This document shows positions 5,531 through 8,465 of a stretch of 8,465 nucleotides of DNA, in pieces. The notes below the pieces were generated by a model. It worked only from the letters and a program-made list of their open reading frames with translations, was not told the DNA's origin and made no database searches. Origin of the DNA: Myxococcales bacterium (GTDB lineage: Bacteria > Myxococcota > Bradymonadia > UBA7976 > UBA1532); assembly GCA_020430675.1 (NCBI GenBank), contig JAGQJJ010000132.1:1-8465 (forward strand), read 5' to 3'. Position 1 is the stretch's first letter. Each line of letters opens with the position of its first letter. The translations under genes and the position numbers were made by a program.

Positions 5531-7885
5531 TCAGGTGCGCAGCCGCTGCAAATCTTCCCGCAACTGCACCAGCGACGCCGGGATGCGATCGTAAACCACC
5601 GCGCCCCCGCGGCCCAGCCGCCCGAAGCGCAGCACCCCGGTCGGGCAGCTCTGCACGCAGGCCGAACACCGCACGCACTCGGGGTCGGCCATCGGCAGCC
5701 CCTTGTTGGCGAAGTTCATGATGTCGATCCCCTGGTGGCAGACCGAGGTGCACACATTGCACGAGATGCACTTCTTCTTCTCGGGGAAGATGCGAAACCG
5801 CGTGAAGCGCGCATAGATGTGCATCAGCGCCGCCAGCGGGCAGGCGAAGCGGCACCAGACGCGGCCCGAGAAGTGGAAGTAGAAGCTGACGCCGAGGAAG
5901 CCGGCGAGCGCGATGTCGACGAACCACTTGTAGCTCAGCGGCGATTTGCCCTGGAGCCACTCGCTGAAATGCCCGGCGATATACGAGTCGGGATAGATCC
6001 AGCCGACGATGCGCAGCCCCATCAGGATCAGCGCCAGCGCCAGCACGCCCTGGCCGAGCATGTTCAGCCGGTTCCACTTCGGCCCGTGCGGCATCTTGTG
6101 GCGGTGCGTATCGCCGAGCGTCTCGGCCAGCGCGCCGCACGAGCACATCCAGCCGCAGTACACGCCCTTGCCAAAGCGCCGGATGAGCAGCGGCAGGAAG
6201 ACAAAGGTCTGCAGGCCACCCAGGACCAGCCAGCCCCAGATCGGCTGGTCGGTGAACCAGTTGTAGACCATCAGCGGCCAGGCCAGGATGAAGCCGTAGG
6301 CCCGCCAATAGGCCCGCTCCTCGCCGATGCCGCCGTCGTACGTCTCGAACAGCGCGTCGGCCACCGGCTTGAGGAAGGCGCCGTCGCTGAAGAAGCCGTT
6401 GCGGCCCATCCAGGGCAGGATGATCTCGGGCAGGATGAACAGCGGCAGCCATTGCATGGCCATCAGGGTGATGGTCTGCCATTTCACATAAGGCGTCGGT
6501 CGCCGTCGGATGCGCCGGATGCCGAAGATGGTGATCGTCGAGCTGTAGAGCAGCGTGTAGTAGAAGCTCGGCCCGCTCGCCGACTTGAGCACGGTGTAGA
6601 GCAGCGTGGTCTTGTCATTGGCCGCCGCCCCGATCCACTCGCTGACCTTGGCCGTCCAATTGGCCGGGTTCAGCGCCTCGACGGGGAACCAGTAATAGCT
6701 CTTCCAGTGGTAGATCCAGGTGCAGAAGGCAAAGAACGCGATCAGCCCGACCCACATGCCCGGCGTCCACTCGCCGGTGATGCGCACGTTTGAGCGCCGG
6801 AAGAAGCCGAGCGGCGGCTCGCGGCCGATCATCGGGAAGACCGCGTCGTTCTGCAGCCGCACGTCGCTGCCATCGGCCAGCGTCAGCTCGACCGCGTCGG
6901 CTTCGACCCGGCGCAACTTGCTGCCCAGCTCGACGCGCAGCGAGCCGGTGGGGTGGATCTTGGGCAGCATCTGGGTGGTGATGCCGGTGGTCACGCGCTC
7001 GGAGCTGGGCTCTTCGACGCCGGTCTCGGCCGCCGGATCGCTCAGCAGTTCATTGAGCTTCTCCAGGTTGTCGGGCTTTGGGCGGGCGAACTCGGCCTTG
7101 CGATAGCTGAGCGTCACATCGGCGCCGCACGCGGTCAGCGCGATGGCCGCTTCGATCGCCGAGTCGCCGCCGCCGACCACCAACACCTGATGGCCGGCGA
7201 AGTCCTGCGGGTCGTGCAGGCGGTTGAAGACCTTGTCCAGATCTTCGCCGGGCACGCCCAGCTTGCGGAAGCTGCCGCTGCGCCCGATGCCGATGATCAC
7301 CCGCCGCGCGGCGATCGGCTCGCCCTCGGCGCGGTGCAGCCACAAGAGCCCGCCCTTGCGCTGCACCTTGTCGATGCCCATTTGCGTGGGCTTGATGCCC
7401 GCGGCGGCGAGCTGGGCGTCGAGGTCTTCGACCAGGGGCTCTTTGACCTGATGGTGAAACTGCAGGTCGCCGGTCGGCACCATCTCGGTCGGATAGGTGT
7501 AGATCGGCTTGCCCTTGGGGAAGTTCTTGATGGTCGAGAAGGTCTGATTCGCCTCGAAGATCGCAAACTTGAGGCCCGCTTTCTTCGCCTCGATCGCCGC
7601 GGCGCCGCCCGAGACGCCGGCGCCGATGATCGCCACGTCGAGCGCCTCGTTGCCGTCGTTGCGCTCGCGGGCCAGGGCCGGGTCGGCGGCGATGCGCTGC
7701 ACCGCGCGCGCGCCGCTGTCGGCCGAAAACTTGAGCAACGGAATGCCGGTGAGATCGCCCACCACATAAACGCCGGGCACGTTGGTCGAGCCGTCTTCGG
7801 CCACCACCGGCAGCTTCTCCACCGTGCCGGCGGGCCAGCCGGTGTGCAGCCAGCGCGCATATCGAGCGAGCAGCCCTGCCATCAT
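5531..7885 (-). CDS. NAD(P)H/FAD oxidoreductase fused to NapH-like membrane 4Fe-4S protein
   Basis: A 784-residue two-part membrane protein. The N-terminal half (about 25-370) is a two-dinucleotide-fold flavoprotein: FAD motif IIGAGVSGG (87-94), NAD(P) motif VVGGGDSAIEA (236-246) and GIGRSG (199-204). No CxxC redox pair is present, so it is not a thioredoxin reductase. The FAD-closing segment TNVPGVYVVGDLTG (34-47), normally C-terminal, lies before the GxGxxG. The second half has about six or seven membrane segments (from 375 on), a CGWMCSC cluster (577-583), CRFACP (678-683) and two 4Fe-4S motifs: C706, C709, C712, C716 and C737, C740, C743, C747-P. This resembles NapH/NosR/CcoG-type electron carriers. 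Inference: NAD(P)H electrons pass through FAD and Fe-S centres across or into the membrane; the acceptor is unknown. The start is one of two adjacent ATGs (7885 or 7882) after AGAGGGGG; the second has better spacing. It follows the Ppx/GppA gene by 51 bp. Confidence 0.92.
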   Translation of the reverse strand: MMAGLLARYARWLHTGWPAGTVEKLPVVAEDGSTNVPGVYVVGDLTGIPLLKFSADSGARAVQRIAADPALARERNDGNEALDVAIIGAGVSGGAAAIEAKKAGLKFAIFEANQTFSTIKNFPKGKPIYTYPTEMVPTGDLQFHHQVKEPLVEDLDAQLAAAGIKPTQMGIDKVQRKGGLLWLHRAEGEPIAARRVIIGIGRSGSFRKLGVPGEDLDKVFNRLHDPQDFAGHQVLVVGGGDSAIEAAIALTACGADVTLSYRKAEFARPKPDNLEKLNELLSDPAAETGVEEPSSERVTTGITTQMLPKIHPTGSLRVELGSKLRRVEADAVELTLADGSDVRLQNDAVFPMIGREPPLGFFRRSNVRITGEWTPGMWVGLIAFFAFCTWIYHWKSYYWFPVEALNPANWTAKVSEWIGAAANDKTTLLYTVLKSASGPSFYYTLLYSSTITIFGIRRIRRRPTPYVKWQTITLMAMQWLPLFILPEIILPWMGRNGFFSDGAFLKPVADALFETYDGGIGEERAYWRAYGFILAWPLMVYNWFTDQPIWGWLVLGGLQTFVFLPLLIRRFGKGVYCGWMCSCGALAETLGDTHRHKMPHGPKWNRLNMLGQGVLALALILMGLRIVGWIYPDSYIAGHFSEWLQGKSPLSYKWFVDIALAGFLGVSFYFHFSGRVWCRFACPLAALMHIYARFTRFRIFPEKKKCISCNVCTSVCHQGIDIMNFANKGLPMADPECVRCSACVQSCPTGVLRFGRLGRGGAVVYDRIPASLVQLREDLQRLRT

Positions 7886-7936
7886 CGTCCCCCTCTCATG
7901 CTGCTGCCGAATGGTACCCCTGCCGCGTCCGGAATG
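7886..7936 (-). other. Short gap between ppx-like gene and flavoprotein gene, with near-repeat
   Basis: This 51-bp gap holds the Shine-Dalgarno AGAGGGGG of the flavoprotein gene (complement of 7889-7896). No hairpin terminator or clear promoter was seen, so read-through from the Ppx/GppA gene is plausible. An 11-bp near-repeat, GAATGGTACCC (7909-7919) and GAATGTTACCC (7932-7942), differs at one base; the second copy includes the TAA stop of the Ppx/GppA gene. Confidence 0.4.
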
Positions 7937-8465
7937 TTACCCAACCGCGCGGCGATGCGTGTCGACCAGCAGCCCGGTGCGCAGCGCGGTCATCGAGACT
8001 CGCCAGCCGTCGAGGCGCAGCAGATGGGCCAGCGCTTGGAAGATCAGCGCCCCGCCGAGCAGGGTATCGGCGCGGTCGGGATCCATGCCCGGCAGGGCCA
8101 GTCGCTCGGCCTGGGTGCGGGCATGCACCAGCCGTTCGACCACCGCGTCGAGCGCCTTGGTGTCGAGGAAGTGGCCATGCACGTCTTCGGTCGGCGCGCC
8201 CTTCAGCGCAGCGGCGATGCGGGCCAGGCGCTGAATCGAGCCGCCGGTGCCCACCGCGGCGGTGAAGCCGAAGCGCTCGACCGCGCCGGCCCGGGCGCGC
8301 AGGGCCCCAGCGATGAAGCGCCGCGCGGCGCGCACCCGGTGCCTCGCGATGGGATCGGCGCCCAGCCAGCGCCGGCACACGGTCAGCGCGCCCAACGGCA
8401 GGCTGGCGGTCAGCACCGGACGGCCGCCGCGGCCGACGACCAGCTCGGTCGAGCCGCCGCCGACG
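7937..8465 (-). CDS. Ppx/GppA-family phosphatase, C-terminal part, cut by right edge
   Basis: The last 175 residues of an exopolyphosphatase / guanosine pentaphosphate phosphohydrolase-family enzyme (ASKHA fold, cytosolic) that removes phosphate from polyphosphate or pppGpp. The visible part begins at the phosphate-binding loop VGGGSTELVVG. It continues through SLPLGALTV and the second nucleotide loop FGFTAAVGTGGSIQRLARI, and ends at TAA in LDGWRVSMTALRTGLLVDTHRRAVG. No C-terminal HD domain follows, so this is the short form of about 300 residues rather than the 500-residue E. coli Ppx type. The segment that in most members reads GLREG is ALRTG here. The frame is open to the edge; the start, and the N-terminal half with its other catalytic acids, lie beyond 8465. 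Whether it prefers polyphosphate or pppGpp cannot be told. The flavoprotein gene follows on the same strand. Confidence 0.9.
   Translation of the reverse strand, partial: VGGGSTELVVGRGGRPVLTASLPLGALTVCRRWLGADPIARHRVRAARRFIAGALRARAGAVERFGFTAAVGTGGSIQRLARIAAALKGAPTEDVHGHFLDTKALDAVVERLVHARTQAERLALPGMDPDRADTLLGGALIFQALAHLLRLDGWRVSMTALRTGLLVDTHRRAVG

Noticed and set aside
4410..5594. 394-codon open frame on the + strand opposite usp
   Set aside because: Rich in His, Arg, Gln and Ala, typical of antisense frames in GC-rich DNA. The opposite strand encodes clear UspA domains.
5465..6793. 442-codon open frame on the + strand opposite the oxidoreductase
   Set aside because: Antisense to the 4Fe-4S and membrane segments, which are unmistakable. 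It has no motif of its own.

Overview
The window is GC-rich, densely coding DNA. The best lineage clue is the long lipoprotein at 1369-3744. It ends in a MYXO-CTERM-like tail (Gly-Cys, a short spacer, one hydrophobic segment, then RRRR) and also carries an Asp/Pro-rich linker and thrombospondin type-3 repeats. Together these point to the Myxococcota (former Deltaproteobacteria), possibly a Bradymonadia- or Polyangia-like lineage. That assignment is an inference from protein style, not a phylogeny.

Layout, left to right. (1) The 3' end of groEL on the + strand enters from the left edge and stops at 614. (2) A 295-bp non-coding stretch follows. It holds a degenerate tandem duplication of the groEL 3' end, in which the last seven codons plus the terminator hairpin appear about 2.3 times. 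(3) A small stand-alone histidine-phosphotransfer (HPt) protein lies on the - strand (910-1257). (4) Divergent from it are two overlapping + strand genes: a 791-aa beta-propeller/c-heme/TSP3 surface lipoprotein, then a 222-aa lipoprotein with a Pro/Ala/Glu tail. The two share an ATGA stop/start overlap. (5) Convergent with these, the rest of the window is on the - strand. In transcription order it holds a Ppx/GppA-family phosphatase cut by the right edge, a 784-aa flavoprotein fused to a membrane 4Fe-4S protein, and a tandem-domain universal stress protein.

The - strand trio has a loose stress and energy theme: polyphosphate or (p)ppGpp hydrolysis, NAD(P)H-linked membrane electron transfer, and Usp. 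The 51-bp and 185-bp gaps mean co-transcription is possible but not shown. The two lipoprotein genes are very likely one translationally coupled unit. No tRNA, rRNA, CRISPR array, insertion sequence or prophage gene was seen.

Most worth a second look are: the flavoprotein whose FAD-closing GD segment lies ahead of the GxGxxG (apparent circular permutation) in a fusion with a NapH-like membrane module; the propeller lipoprotein whose heme motif runs straight into TSP3 repeats and which carries putative lipid-anchoring signals at both ends; the duplicated groEL tail and terminator; and a cluster of interlocking palindromes upstream of usp.
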